This document shows, piece after piece, positions 54,559 through 63,000 of a DNA stretch of 64,000 nt. Each line of letters begins with the position of its first letter. Positions within the stretch are counted from its first letter, which is position 1. The translations under genes were made by a program, and so were the position numbers. The notes under the pieces were generated by a model that saw only the letters and a program-made list of their open reading frames with translations, was not told where the DNA came from and searched no databases. The stretch comes from Pontibacillus sp. HMF3514 (lineage in GTDB: Bacteria; Bacillota; Bacilli; Bacillales; BH030062). The DNA is taken from assembly GCF_009858175.1 (NCBI RefSeq), contig NZ_CP047393.1, positions 2,170,001-2,234,000 on the forward strand. Reading direction: 5' to 3'.

Positions 54559-55326
54559 TCAATCACAATCATCATGACAATCATGATGGGATGATATACG
54601 AACGTTTTGTTTTTGTAGTACCTTAATACAAATGTCAACAACCATTTTTTCTTCTATTGTTTTAAAGTACCCTTCCCCTAGTGGTGAGTCTCCTGGTAAT
54701 GAAACACGGTCAACCGCCTCATCCCATTCGATAATCTTACTAGAGATGAGCTCACAAAACGGTAGTTCATTATAAAACTGACTACTCTCTTGATGGAATT
54801 GCGAAAGATCATTAGTTAGTAGTTTATCTTTTTCTGGGAAGCCAGTACCTAATGGTTTAGAAACCATGAAATCAAATTCTTGTCTGTTATTTACTTCAGG
54901 CATAACGGGCATAGACAGATATTTCTTCACTTCAGTTACACAATCAAATGGAATATCTACCGTATAAGAATGAAGATCCGATGCTACTGATTTGGTTGTA
55001 TTGTTTTCTATATCCGTACATGGACTTGCATATTGGATGTTCTTCCTTACAAACCCTTTTACAAATAATTTATTAGAAGGAAGTAGTAAACGGCATTGTG
55101 TTAATTTAACTTGCTTCTTAATATCTTTAATTTCTAATACAGGTTCTGGAAATTCAATTTTTGCATCTAGTTTCATTTGTAAGTTTAACTGTGCTAAAAC
55201 GACTGGAATTTTGGAAAGTACTTTCCCTCTAGAAACATGTGGATCATGGTGGTGAGAGTCACATTCATTTAATTGGGATGTGACCTCGCATTTGTTGAGA
55301 CTTTTATTGTTTGTGTTTTCGGACAT
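54559..55326 (-). CDS. SPOCS-like protein with His/Cys-rich tail, 255 residues
   Basis: Paralogue of the neighbours. KIPVVLAQLNLQMKLDAKI (39-57), VKLTQCRLLLP and LFVKGFVRKNIQYASP form the first domain; NELPFCELISSKIIEWDEA and EEKMVVDICIKVLQKQ the second half, shared closely with the 260-residue gene. The last 15 residues (SSHHDCHDDCD) could bind metal. GGGAGGAAC precedes the ATG and a good sigma-K-type promoter lies 30 bp upstream. Probable mother-cell-expressed coat or exosporium protein. Confidence 0.75.
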   Translation of the reverse strand: MSENTNNKSLNKCEVTSQLNECDSHHHDPHVSRGKVLSKIPVVLAQLNLQMKLDAKIEFPEPVLEIKDIKKQVKLTQCRLLLPSNKLFVKGFVRKNIQYASPCTDIENNTTKSVASDLHSYTVDIPFDCVTEVKKYLSMPVMPEVNNRQEFDFMVSKPLGTGFPEKDKLLTNDLSQFHQESSQFYNELPFCELISSKIIEWDEAVDRVSLPGDSPLGEGYFKTIEEKMVVDICIKVLQKQNVRISSHHDCHDDCD

Positions 55327-55355
55327 TTTTGGGTTCCTCCCTAAACAAGATAGTG

Positions 55356-55382
55356 TATCCTATGCAGGATATCTGTCTATGT
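55356..55382 (-). promoter_or_regulatory. Sigma-K-type promoter of the SPOCS-like operon
   Basis: Minus-strand AC, 16 bases, CATAGGATA, matching the late mother-cell consensus AC-N16/17-CATANNNTA. The -10 ends 30 bp before the start of the 255-residue gene. Confidence 0.6.
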
Positions 55383-55494
55383 TCTGGGCGAAAGGCTTAG
55401 AAGCGAATGGAAATCTTGGATGATTACCTAGTTTTGAATATTTTTATACCATCTATGAATTAATCCAGATCGTTCGTACTTATGTAAAGAATAA

Positions 55495-55540
55495 AAAAAG
55501 CATTAGCGCCCCCAATAACAGAGAGCACTAATGCTTCTTT
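55495..55540 (-). terminator. Terminator of the 260-residue SPOCS-like gene
   Basis: Stem AAGCATTAGTGC against GCGCTAATGCTT (one wobble), 14-base loop, T-rich tail on the minus strand. Confidence 0.75.
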
Positions 55541-55542
55541 TA

Positions 55543-56325
55543 TTAACCTAGAGAGTCTACACGAACTTGTTGCTTTTGTAATACTTTAATTCTGAATCTT
55601 AGCATCATTTTTTCTACAACATTGTGGAAGTAGCCTTCTTTGACTGGGCTGTCTCCAGTAGTAACACGGTCAGTTGCTTCATCCCATGCAATAACATTAC
55701 TTGAAACAAGTTCACAGAAAGGAAATTCATTGTAGTACTGTGACTCCATGAAGTGGAATTGAGAAAGGTCAGAAGAAAGAAATTTATCCTTTTCAGGGAA
55801 TCCCTTGCCTAAATCTTGTGCTCTGAAGAAGCCAAATTCTTCATTGCTATTCGTTAATGGTCTTAATACGTTTGTAACATCTACCATTGTTGTACAAGTA
55901 AATGGAACCCTTACCGTCTTAGATTTTACGTCTGAGTTTACACAGTCTCTATCTGTTCCAGGTACAGGTGTTTCATATTGAATATTTTTACGAACAAATC
56001 CTTTTAAAAATAAAGGGAATTCTCCACTTACATAAGGACTAGCATCATCCCCTCCCATTACAGTATTTGTCATAAGGCTACATTGAACAATTTCTACAGT
56101 GTGCTTTACTTTTTTGATTTCTTGAACAGGATCATCGAAATGAATTTTTGCACTTAAGTTCGTTGTAACATCAAACTCTCCCAATTCAACTGGAACTTTT
56201 ATGACAGGGTTTGGATTATCTGGATACACAATTTGATTCTCTACAGAGGTATTTTCACACTCTCCAAGTGAAGCTGTTTCACTTACTTTTATACAATCGT
56301 CTCTTTCATGGCGATTATCGCTCAC
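55543..56325 (-). CDS. SPOCS-like protein, 260 residues
   Basis: Closest paralogue of the 255-residue protein. It shows KVPVELGEFDVTTNLSAKIH, VEIVQCSLMT, LFLKGFVRKNIQYETP, then NEFPFCELVSSNVIAWDEA and VEKMMLRFRIKVLQKQ. AAGGAGG lies eight bases before GTG 56323-56325; the 42-codon longer frame has no site and would run through the promoter region, which has a CATAGTATA sigma-K-like -10. Probably a spore surface protein. Confidence 0.75.
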   Translation of the reverse strand: MSDNRHERDDCIKVSETASLGECENTSVENQIVYPDNPNPVIKVPVELGEFDVTTNLSAKIHFDDPVQEIKKVKHTVEIVQCSLMTNTVMGGDDASPYVSGEFPLFLKGFVRKNIQYETPVPGTDRDCVNSDVKSKTVRVPFTCTTMVDVTNVLRPLTNSNEEFGFFRAQDLGKGFPEKDKFLSSDLSQFHFMESQYYNEFPFCELVSSNVIAWDEATDRVTTGDSPVKEGYFHNVVEKMMLRFRIKVLQKQQVRVDSLG

Positions 56326-56537
56326 TATAAATTCCTCCTTAGTGTTGTAGTACACTTTTATACTATGCAAATATGCCCTTTGAGCATGGACGAAAACATC
56401 AAGATAAATGCGGAAATTTACTAGTGTCATAAGGCTTTTAGATATAGTCAAGCCTGATTAAGATAAAAAAAGTTAACTAGGTACTAGCACAGATTGACCC
56501 ACTGGGCACATAGTATTTAACGTGAGGAGGAGAGTTT

Positions 56538-57728
56538 ATGGAAAATAAAAATTTACTTGCTGCTGATATCGGAAACAGCTGGTATAAAGTGCTTGCGTCA
56601 GATCAAGGTGAACTATCGGAATACAAAATGCCGAATGCAATTGCCTTATACGACGAAGAGTTTCATGAAAAACCTTACGATGAGGAAGAAATGGAACTTG
56701 AGGAAAACTTAATCGTTGAGATTAAAAGCCACGCGATAGCCGATAAAAGAGAGATCTTTTATATAGGTAAATCGGCAACAAGGCAAAAGAATGTCAGTCT
56801 AACATCTTTTAATAATCAGAAAGTCGATGAAATTCGCACCTACATTTTACTATTTGGTATCTCGGCCTATCATGCTATCCTATCTAATCAGGATGAAACT
56901 GAGTTAGACTACCAGATTGATCAACTAGCTGTATCGCTACCTACAACCCAGTACAAGGAGAAAAAAGAGTCCATTAAGGAGCGTTTAACAGGAACTCATA
57001 AAGTGATCTTCCATAAAGTTCCAGGAGTTGATGAACCGAAAGAAGTAGCTGTAAACCTTCATATTAATGATGTAATTGTTGGTGCTGAGGGGGCTTGTGC
57101 TTATTTAGGCATGACGCGCAACCTGGATAGTCTAGAAATCAAAGATAACGATCTTTTCAGAGACTCCCAGAAAGGTATTATTATCGGAGATTTAGGTGGA
57201 GACTCTGTTGACTTCGTTGGAATCAAAAACAATAAACCTGTAGCTTCTGTTGAGGGAGAACCATTCGGAATCAATCAATTTTTAGATAATATCATTCAAA
57301 AAGTAAGCAAAAATGAGTTATATAAATTCGATTCACGCTCAGAACTAGAAGAAAAACTTGCTGCTGGTCAATCCGAATGGTATGTAGAACCTTTTGCAGG
57401 TGTAAAGAAAGATATTAGTAAATACATTGTTCCTCAACTAAAATTAATGGCTATTAAATACCTTGAGTTATTTGATCGCGTGAGAAGCAGTTCGAGTGAA
57501 ATAAAAGGAGCAGTACGTTACATTGCGGTTGGTGGAGCTGCGAGTCTAGCTAAGAGACAAATACAAGAAGCTGCTGTTAAATGGGCTGAAAGAGGACGCC
57601 CGATTGAACTATATTTCCCAGAAGATATGGAAACACTCAATGTACGTGGCTTATTAGTTCTAGCTAAGATGAATCAACTCAAGCTAGAAAAGCAGACCAA
57701 ATCCGAATACGTGCTCACTAATAGTTAG
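56538..57728 (+). CDS. ParM/StbA-family actin-like protein
   Basis: Filament-forming actin homologue, ALP/ParM type. The 396-residue protein has the phosphate-1 motif D10-I-G-N13, the phosphate-2 loop GDLGGDSVDFVG (217-228), the adenosine motif AVGGAA (330-335) and the family's C-terminal NVRGLLVLA. Plasmid relatives (ParM, Alp7A, AlfA) push DNA apart during segregation together with a small DNA-binding partner. GAGGAGG precedes the ATG. It is followed after 12 bp by such a small partner gene. No plasmid or phage genes are near; divergent from a coat-like gene. Function on this chromosome is unknown. Confidence 0.88.
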   Translation: MENKNLLAADIGNSWYKVLASDQGELSEYKMPNAIALYDEEFHEKPYDEEEMELEENLIVEIKSHAIADKREIFYIGKSATRQKNVSLTSFNNQKVDEIRTYILLFGISAYHAILSNQDETELDYQIDQLAVSLPTTQYKEKKESIKERLTGTHKVIFHKVPGVDEPKEVAVNLHINDVIVGAEGACAYLGMTRNLDSLEIKDNDLFRDSQKGIIIGDLGGDSVDFVGIKNNKPVASVEGEPFGINQFLDNIIQKVSKNELYKFDSRSELEEKLAAGQSEWYVEPFAGVKKDISKYIVPQLKLMAIKYLELFDRVRSSSSEIKGAVRYIAVGGAASLAKRQIQEAAVKWAERGRPIELYFPEDMETLNVRGLLVLAKMNQLKLEKQTKSEYVLTNS

Positions 57729-57740
57729 TGGGGGCTGAAT

Positions 57741-58118
57741 ATGGCTAAAAATTATATTGATTATACGAATAAAACCGTCTTATCGATTCCTGATCACTTT
57801 ATAAATGTGAAGACAGGAGAAACGCAGCAGGTTTCCAAACAAGTTGAAAACCAAATTCGATATCATACAAATAATAATACACTTAGTCATTTAATCTTTA
57901 CTGCATTAAATCAATATGTACAACATAACCAATTCCCTACCTCAAACCATAGCCAAGGATCTAATGATATCCTAAATGAATTGCTAGAAATTAAGAAATT
58001 GCTGCGTCAGGGGAATTTTAATTCCAATTCAAATCAAAATAATACTACCCACCATATTAATAATGAAGATTTTGCTCTAAAAGAATTAGAGGATGTGCTG
58101 GAGGCTTTCAGCGGATAG
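57741..58118 (+). CDS. Small partner of the actin-like protein (ParR/AlfB-like position)
   Basis: Unrecognised by sequence. The 125-residue protein has an N-terminal half with short strands and helices (VLSIPDHFINVKTGE..., LSHLIFTALNQYVQ), a linker rich in Asn/Ser/Gln (about 70-110) and an acidic C-terminal helix (EDFALKELEDVLEAFSG). This is the layout of adaptor proteins: DNA-binding N-terminus, acidic filament-contacting C-terminus. GTGGGGGC lies before the ATG, 12 bp after the actin-like gene. Role inferred from position. Confidence 0.65.
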   Translation: MAKNYIDYTNKTVLSIPDHFINVKTGETQQVSKQVENQIRYHTNNNTLSHLIFTALNQYVQHNQFPTSNHSQGSNDILNELLEIKKLLRQGNFNSNSNQNNTTHHINNEDFALKELEDVLEAFSG

Positions 58119-58127
58119 TCTATGTAG

Positions 58128-58160
58128 ATAAGGTGAACGTAACCACGTTCACCTTTTCCT
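58128..58160. terminator. Bidirectional terminator between the actin operon and cotY-like gene
   Basis: Ten-bp stem AAGGTGAACG with its complement, six-base loop, T-rich on the plus strand. Confidence 0.8.
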
Positions 58161-58175
58161 ATGAAAAGGAAACCA

Positions 58176-58757
58176 TTAACAATCTAACCTTACTGCTGGT
58201 AAGCAACTGATAGCACAGAAACATGATAAATCAACAGTAATACAGATTCCTGTACCAATTAGATCATCTACACGTTTATGATCGATTTGATCACAAGGTG
58301 AACAAAGGCGTTTTTCTTTAGACGCATTTTTTTGTTCATCCTTAAATGTTAATAGCTCAAGGACAGCACATTTTTTATCAAGCTCCTTAACCTTGAAAAC
58401 AAATGTCTCTACACACTTTAATTTACTATGCTTCGAATGACAACGATATTTTGTTACGCCACTACCTTTAAAAGGTTTGCAATCACAGTAAAGAATGAAT
58501 GGGATTGTGTCTTTTTTAGATTTTTTCTCCTCATGTAAAAGGTCATTGATTGAATGCTGACAGGAAGTTTTGCAACAATCATCTTTTTTCACTTTTTTCT
58601 GTGCTTCTAAAATCCCTTCTAACACATCTTCTACACAATTCTCATAATGTTTACCATATGGTGGCTTATAGTAATCCTTGTCACCTTTTTTATCATCGTC
58701 TCTTTCATAATAATCATAATCGTGATCCATATAGCCTTTACGCTTACTACACCCCAT
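58176..58757 (-). CDS. CotY/CotZ/ExsY-family spore coat protein (Asp/Lys/Tyr-rich N-terminus)
   Basis: Cysteine-rich crust or exosporium-type protein that self-assembles into two-dimensional lattices. The 193 residues begin with a charged DYDYYERDDDKKGDKD stretch, then the family core: CVEDVLEGILEAQKK, TIPFILYCDCKPF, CAVLELLTF and the terminal TGICITVDLSCFCAISCLP. About 19 cysteines are present. GGAG supports ATG 58755-58757 over a GTG three codons upstream. Confidence 0.88.
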   Translation of the reverse strand: MGCSKRKGYMDHDYDYYERDDDKKGDKDYYKPPYGKHYENCVEDVLEGILEAQKKVKKDDCCKTSCQHSINDLLHEEKKSKKDTIPFILYCDCKPFKGSGVTKYRCHSKHSKLKCVETFVFKVKELDKKCAVLELLTFKDEQKNASKEKRLCSPCDQIDHKRVDDLIGTGICITVDLSCFCAISCLPAVRLDC

Positions 58758-59008
58758 CTTTTTCACTCCTTTTATATTTACTAAAATATCTTACGTAACA
58801 TACACATCGTTTGTTTAACGACTTCGCCCAAAAATAAATGTAAAAGCAAAAAAAGGCTAACGAATCTTATGATTATCTTCGAATTTTTGTACCCTTTCTA
58901 ATGCACCTTTCAACGTTCTGAACCATCGTTTATTCTTGCAATTTTCCTACATAAAGCTTATAATTCGTTTAAAAATTTAAACCAATAAACAAGGGAAGGA
59001 CAAACCAA

Positions 59009-59311
59009 ATGTCTGATCAATTTGAAGAATTACTTCGGTTAAACACCGCAACCTTCCATGCCCTTGGCGATACATCTCGACAAGATATCATATTATTACT
59101 TGAAACGCATAAACAATTAAATGTGACTGAGATTGCTGAACATTCCCCTCTTTCACGTCCTGCCGTTTCCCATCACTTAAAAATTCTACGCGATGCCGGG
59201 ATCGTCTCTATAATTAAGGAAGGAACCAAGAGATACTATTATTTATCAATAGATTCTAATATCGATTTATTGAAAAAGCTGATTAATGAAATTGAGGCAT
59301 GTTTGAAATAG
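59009..59311 (+). CDS. ArsR-family winged-helix regulator
   Basis: A 100-residue winged-helix DNA-binding protein with the recognition helix in [18 protein letters not shown] and the wing [11 protein letters not shown]. No ELCVCDL-type metal cysteines are visible; the protein has a single cysteine near the end, so metal sensing is unlikely. GGAAGG precedes the ATG. First gene of an operon with rnz and an aldehyde dehydrogenase, 10 bp apart; it may regulate that operon. Confidence 0.85.
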   Translation: MSDQFEELLRLNTATFHALGDTSRQDIILLLETHKQLNVTEIAEHSPLSRPAVSHHLKILRDAGIVSIIKEGTKRYYYLSIDSNIDLLKKLINEIEACLK

Positions 59312-59321
59312 GAGGCTCAAC

Positions 59322-60239
59322 ATGGATTTATATTTTTTAGGGACTGGAGCTGGAGTACCCTCCAAAAAAAGAAACGTCTCATCCATTGCCCTACAACTAC
59401 TTCAAGAGCGAGGAAGCACTTGGCTATTTGATTGCGGCGAATCAACACAGCATCAAATACTACAGACAAATATCAGGCCCAGACGAATTGAGAAAATATT
59501 CATTACCCATTTACACGGTGATCATATCTTTGGGCTTCCTGGATTACTAGGTAGCCGTTCTTTTCAAGGGGGGACAACACCACTTACTGTATATGGTCCT
59601 AAGGGCATTCAAGCATTTTTGGAAACGTCACTTAGTGTTAGTGGTACGAGACTTGCCTATGATCTCCAAATTATTGAGGTCGAAGAAGGCACCGTATATG
59701 AAGACAACCAACTATCGGTTAGCTGTTTTGCTTTGGAACATGGAATGCCTAGTTTCGGTTACTGCATCCAAGAACATGACAAACCTGGTGAATTACTTGT
59801 CAATCGCTTACAAGAATTAGGGATTAAACCTGGACCTATCTATCAAAAGATTAAAGAACAACCAACCGTTACGCTTGAGTCTGGAAAAACAATAAATCGC
59901 GATGACTTCGTAGGCGATCCTAAACCAGGTCGGAAAGTATGTATATTGGGAGATACGCGCTATAAGGAACATTTAAAGTCTAATGTTGAAGGGGCTGATG
60001 TTCTTGTACACGAAGCAACATTTGCAAGCGAAGATGAGGAAAACGCTTATAACTTCTACCACTCTACTACGAAGCAAGCGGCTCAATTAGCTAAAAATGC
60101 TAACGTAAAAAAGCTGATCTTAACTCATATCTCATCTCGCTATCAAAACGAAGCTGTTGATCAATTGAAGCATGAAGCGCAAGAGATCTTTTCAAACAGT
60201 GAGATTGCCTTTGACTTTTTCCAAACTCATATCCCATAG
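59322..60239 (+). CDS. rnz: Ribonuclease Z
   Basis: Metallo-beta-lactamase-fold endonuclease that removes the 3' trailer of CCA-less pre-tRNAs. The 305-residue protein has the zinc motif [14 protein letters not shown] (about 62-75), [19 protein letters not shown] and [14 protein letters not shown] precedes the ATG. yqjK in B. subtilis, near namA (yqjM) there too. Confidence 0.95.
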   Translation: MDLYFLGTGAGVPSKKRNVSSIALQLLQERGSTWLFDCGESTQHQILQTNIRPRRIEKIFITHLHGDHIFGLPGLLGSRSFQGGTTPLTVYGPKGIQAFLETSLSVSGTRLAYDLQIIEVEEGTVYEDNQLSVSCFALEHGMPSFGYCIQEHDKPGELLVNRLQELGIKPGPIYQKIKEQPTVTLESGKTINRDDFVGDPKPGRKVCILGDTRYKEHLKSNVEGADVLVHEATFASEDEENAYNFYHSTTKQAAQLAKNANVKKLILTHISSRYQNEAVDQLKHEAQEIFSNSEIAFDFFQTHIP

Positions 60240-60248
60240 GAGGCTGTT

Positions 60249-61616
60249 ATGAAAATCCCTCAACTTGTAAACACACAAAGAGCCTATTATCACAAGGACG
60301 AAACACGATCTTTTTCTTTTCGGAAAGAACAGTTACTAAAGCTAAAGACCATGATTGAACAAAACGAAACAGCTATTATTCAAGCTCTGAAAGCGGACTT
60401 AAATAAATCAGAATTTGAGAGCTATACTTCTGAAATTGGCTTTTTATATGCTGAAATTAACCTTATATTAAAAGAACTCAAAACATGGATGAAGCCAACT
60501 AAGGTTAAGACACCAACTTCTCATCTCGGTTCTAAAAGTTATATATACAAAGAACCTTATGGTGTAAGTCTTATTATCGCTCCTTGGAATTACCCTTTTC
60601 ACCTTGCCCTAGCTCCTGTAATTGGTGCTATTGCAGGTGGAAACACAATAATCTTAAAGCCATCTGAACTTACACCTTCTATTTCGCCATTGTTAAATAA
60701 GCTTATTTCAGAAACATTTGATGAAGAGTATTTTGCAGTTGTAGAAGGAGCTGTTGAAGAAAGCCAGGAGCTTTTAGAGCAGCAAGTTGACCTGATCTTT
60801 TTCACTGGAAGCGTACCTGTTGGCAAAATTGTCATGGAAAAAGCGAGCCAAAACCTCACCCCTATCCTTTTAGAATTAGGAGGAAAAAGCCCGGTTATCG
60901 TCGATCAAAAAGCTAATCTGGATCTAGCTGCTAAGCGAATAGTGTGGGGGAAATATACAAACGCTGGCCAAACGTGTATCGCTCCTGATTATTTATATGT
61001 ACACCGAAGTGTGAAACCTGAACTTGTATCAAAAATGAAGCATTATATTAAAGATTTTTATAGTGAAACCCCACTTTTAAATGAAGAGTACACTCATATC
61101 GTAAACCACCGTCACTTCAAGCGCTTAATCCCTTATTTATCTGAAGGAGAAATTGTAATAGGTGGAGGAACAGATGAAGAAAATACCATTATAGAGCCTA
61201 CTATACTGGATCATATTACATGGGAGGATTCAGTCATGCAGGAGGAAATTTTCGGTCCGATTCTACCTGTTCTAACTTATGATGATATTGATGAAGTCAT
61301 TTCTCATGTACGCTCAAATGAAAAACCTCTAGCATTCTATTATTTTTCTGAAGATGAACAGAATCAAGAATATGTATTAAATCACATCCCATTTGGTGGC
61401 GGATGTATAAATGATACATTATTTCACGTAGCAAACCCTTATCTCCCTTTCGGAGGCGTAGGACATAGCGGGATCGGAAAATATCATGGTAAGGCTAGCT
61501 TTGATGCGTTCACAAATGCAAAGAGCATCGTTAAACAAACAACGAAATTCGACTTTTCATTTCGCTATCCAAATACAAAAAATGGGCTAGCCATTATTAA
61601 AAGATTATTGAAATAA
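60249..61616 (+). CDS. Aldehyde dehydrogenase (YwdH-type)
   Basis: NAD(P)-dependent class 3-type aldehyde dehydrogenase oxidising aliphatic or aromatic aldehydes. The 455-residue protein has IAPWNYPFHLALAP, FFTGSVPVGK, the general base in LELGGKSPVIV, the nucleophile in NAGQTCIAPDY and the C-terminal PFGGVGHSGIGKYHG. No signal peptide or clear membrane tail. AGGAGG starts nine bases after the rnz stop region, so it is co-transcribed with rnz. Confidence 0.92.
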   Translation: MKIPQLVNTQRAYYHKDETRSFSFRKEQLLKLKTMIEQNETAIIQALKADLNKSEFESYTSEIGFLYAEINLILKELKTWMKPTKVKTPTSHLGSKSYIYKEPYGVSLIIAPWNYPFHLALAPVIGAIAGGNTIILKPSELTPSISPLLNKLISETFDEEYFAVVEGAVEESQELLEQQVDLIFFTGSVPVGKIVMEKASQNLTPILLELGGKSPVIVDQKANLDLAAKRIVWGKYTNAGQTCIAPDYLYVHRSVKPELVSKMKHYIKDFYSETPLLNEEYTHIVNHRHFKRLIPYLSEGEIVIGGGTDEENTIIEPTILDHITWEDSVMQEEIFGPILPVLTYDDIDEVISHVRSNEKPLAFYYFSEDEQNQEYVLNHIPFGGGCINDTLFHVANPYLPFGGVGHSGIGKYHGKASFDAFTNAKSIVKQTTKFDFSFRYPNTKNGLAIIKRLLK

Positions 61617-61627
61617 AACGCAAACAA

Positions 61628-61667
61628 AAAGTGCCTGGAAGCGTCCGTTTTCCAGGCACTACTATTT
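61628..61667 (+). terminator. Terminator of arsR-rnz-aldehyde dehydrogenase
   Basis: Perfect 11-bp stem AGTGCCTGGAA with its complement, nine-base loop, TTTT a few bases on. Confidence 0.75.
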
Positions 61668-61718
61668 TAAAAAGGGGAAATGGCATTTATAAAAAAGGGA
61701 ACCGACGATTAAAACTTG

Positions 61719-62270
61719 TTATTCTGCTTGCGTACCCATAGCATTCATCATGTTAGTATCGCCTTTAAAAGCATTGATAACTTCAAGACCTTCATGGATC
61801 TCATGCTCTGAAGCACTTAATGCATTTACAGGGTGGAAGCACGTGATACCAGTGAAACAACTAAGATCAACTTCTACACACACACCTGTACGACGGAAGT
61901 TTTCAAATTTGAATAATCTACTTTCACATTTAATAGGGATAAGAAGCTCTAGAATCGCACAACACTTTGTGTCTTTTTTGATCTTTTTCACACGGAAAAA
62001 TGGTGATGGGATTGGTGCACTACAATCGTTAAAACGTTTCACTCCCCATGCGAAGTAAGGCAGTAAACCAGCGAATGTGTTTTCACATCCACATAACAGC
62101 ATGAATGGAATTGTATCTGCTCCGTTTCCGCCTGTTGGTGATACAAGGTCACGAATTGATTGTTCACAAGAACCGCTATCACAGCAGTTGTTATCTACCG
62201 CATCCTGAGCATCTGCAATACGACGGACTTTGTCACACACACATTGCTCTCTTTTGCATTTACAACTCAT
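61719..62270 (-). CDS. CotY/CotZ/ExsY-family spore coat protein
   Basis: Second CotY/ExsY-type protein in the window. The 183 residues begin MSCKCKREQCVCDKVRRI, followed by DTIPFMLLCGCENTFAG, CAILELLIPIKC and the family end TGVCVEVDLSCFTGITCFHP, then a 30-residue tail. Closer to standard ExsY/CotZ than the copy at 58176-58757. GGAG lies ten bases before the ATG. Structural component of the crust or exosporium. Confidence 0.92.
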   Translation of the reverse strand: MSCKCKREQCVCDKVRRIADAQDAVDNNCCDSGSCEQSIRDLVSPTGGNGADTIPFMLLCGCENTFAGLLPYFAWGVKRFNDCSAPIPSPFFRVKKIKKDTKCCAILELLIPIKCESRLFKFENFRRTGVCVEVDLSCFTGITCFHPVNALSASEHEIHEGLEVINAFKGDTNMMNAMGTQAE

Positions 62271-62418
62271 CTTTTCACAACTCCTTTAATTAAATTACCC
62301 GTAGGTAATAACAGAGTATGTGATGTAACTAATTTAGTATGGGGGTTTGTCTCTAGTAGGTTTAATTGTACATTTGTCCATGAGAAAGATTCACTAGTTT
62401 TCTGAAAGAATACTCACC

Positions 62419-62916
62419 CTATGATTGATCTCGTACATAAACATGTTCACAGTGGATTGCATCTCCTAATGTAATAATCCCATAAGAGTAATATGGTAAC
62501 TTTCTTTTATCTGTTAACGAACCAGGATTAAACAAAAGCGTTTTATTATACCAACGAGTAAGTGGTAAATGAGAGTGACCAAAAATGATCATATCAACCT
62601 GTTCTTCATGAAATGCTTCTATTACACGCTTTTCTGTTGTTTTCTTTTCACCATGACCATGTACAACACCAATACGATATCCTTCAAATTCTAAAATGAT
62701 CTTATCTTCCATAAGCTCCTTTATATCTTCTCCATCAACATTTCCATAAACTCCATAGACTTCAGCATAACTCGATAATTCATTATATAAATCACTCGTG
62801 CTCCAATCTCCAGCATGTATAATAACGTTGGTATCCTTAAAATCTTCCACTACTGCTTGAGGTAATGTTTTCCCCTTTTTAGTCATATGTGTATCTGAAA
62901 TAACAACGATCTTCAT
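62419..62916 (-). CDS. YfcE/MJ0936-type metallophosphoesterase
   Basis: Calcineurin-like phosphodiesterase with two-metal active site. The 165-residue protein shows the motif series ISDTHM, HAGDW, YGNVDGE, VVHGHGE and FGHSHLPL, all ligands present. It resembles B. subtilis YsnB. Natural substrate unknown. The upstream site is GGAGT before the ATG at 62914-62916. Confidence 0.9.
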   Translation of the reverse strand: MKIVVISDTHMTKKGKTLPQAVVEDFKDTNVIIHAGDWSTSDLYNELSSYAEVYGVYGNVDGEDIKELMEDKIILEFEGYRIGVVHGHGEKKTTEKRVIEAFHEEQVDMIIFGHSHLPLTRWYNKTLLFNPGSLTDKRKLPYYSYGIITLGDAIHCEHVYVRDQS

Positions 62917-63000
62917 GACCTACCCCACTCCTATTACATAATTCTAAAACTTTTCTTGAATTGATTGGTTTTCTTCATAATGAAAAAGGAAATATAATTA

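Noticed and set aside
56326-56537. Iteron-type centromere upstream of the actin-like gene
   Set aside because: No set of direct repeats is visible; only a short partial palindrome around CTAGGTACTAG.
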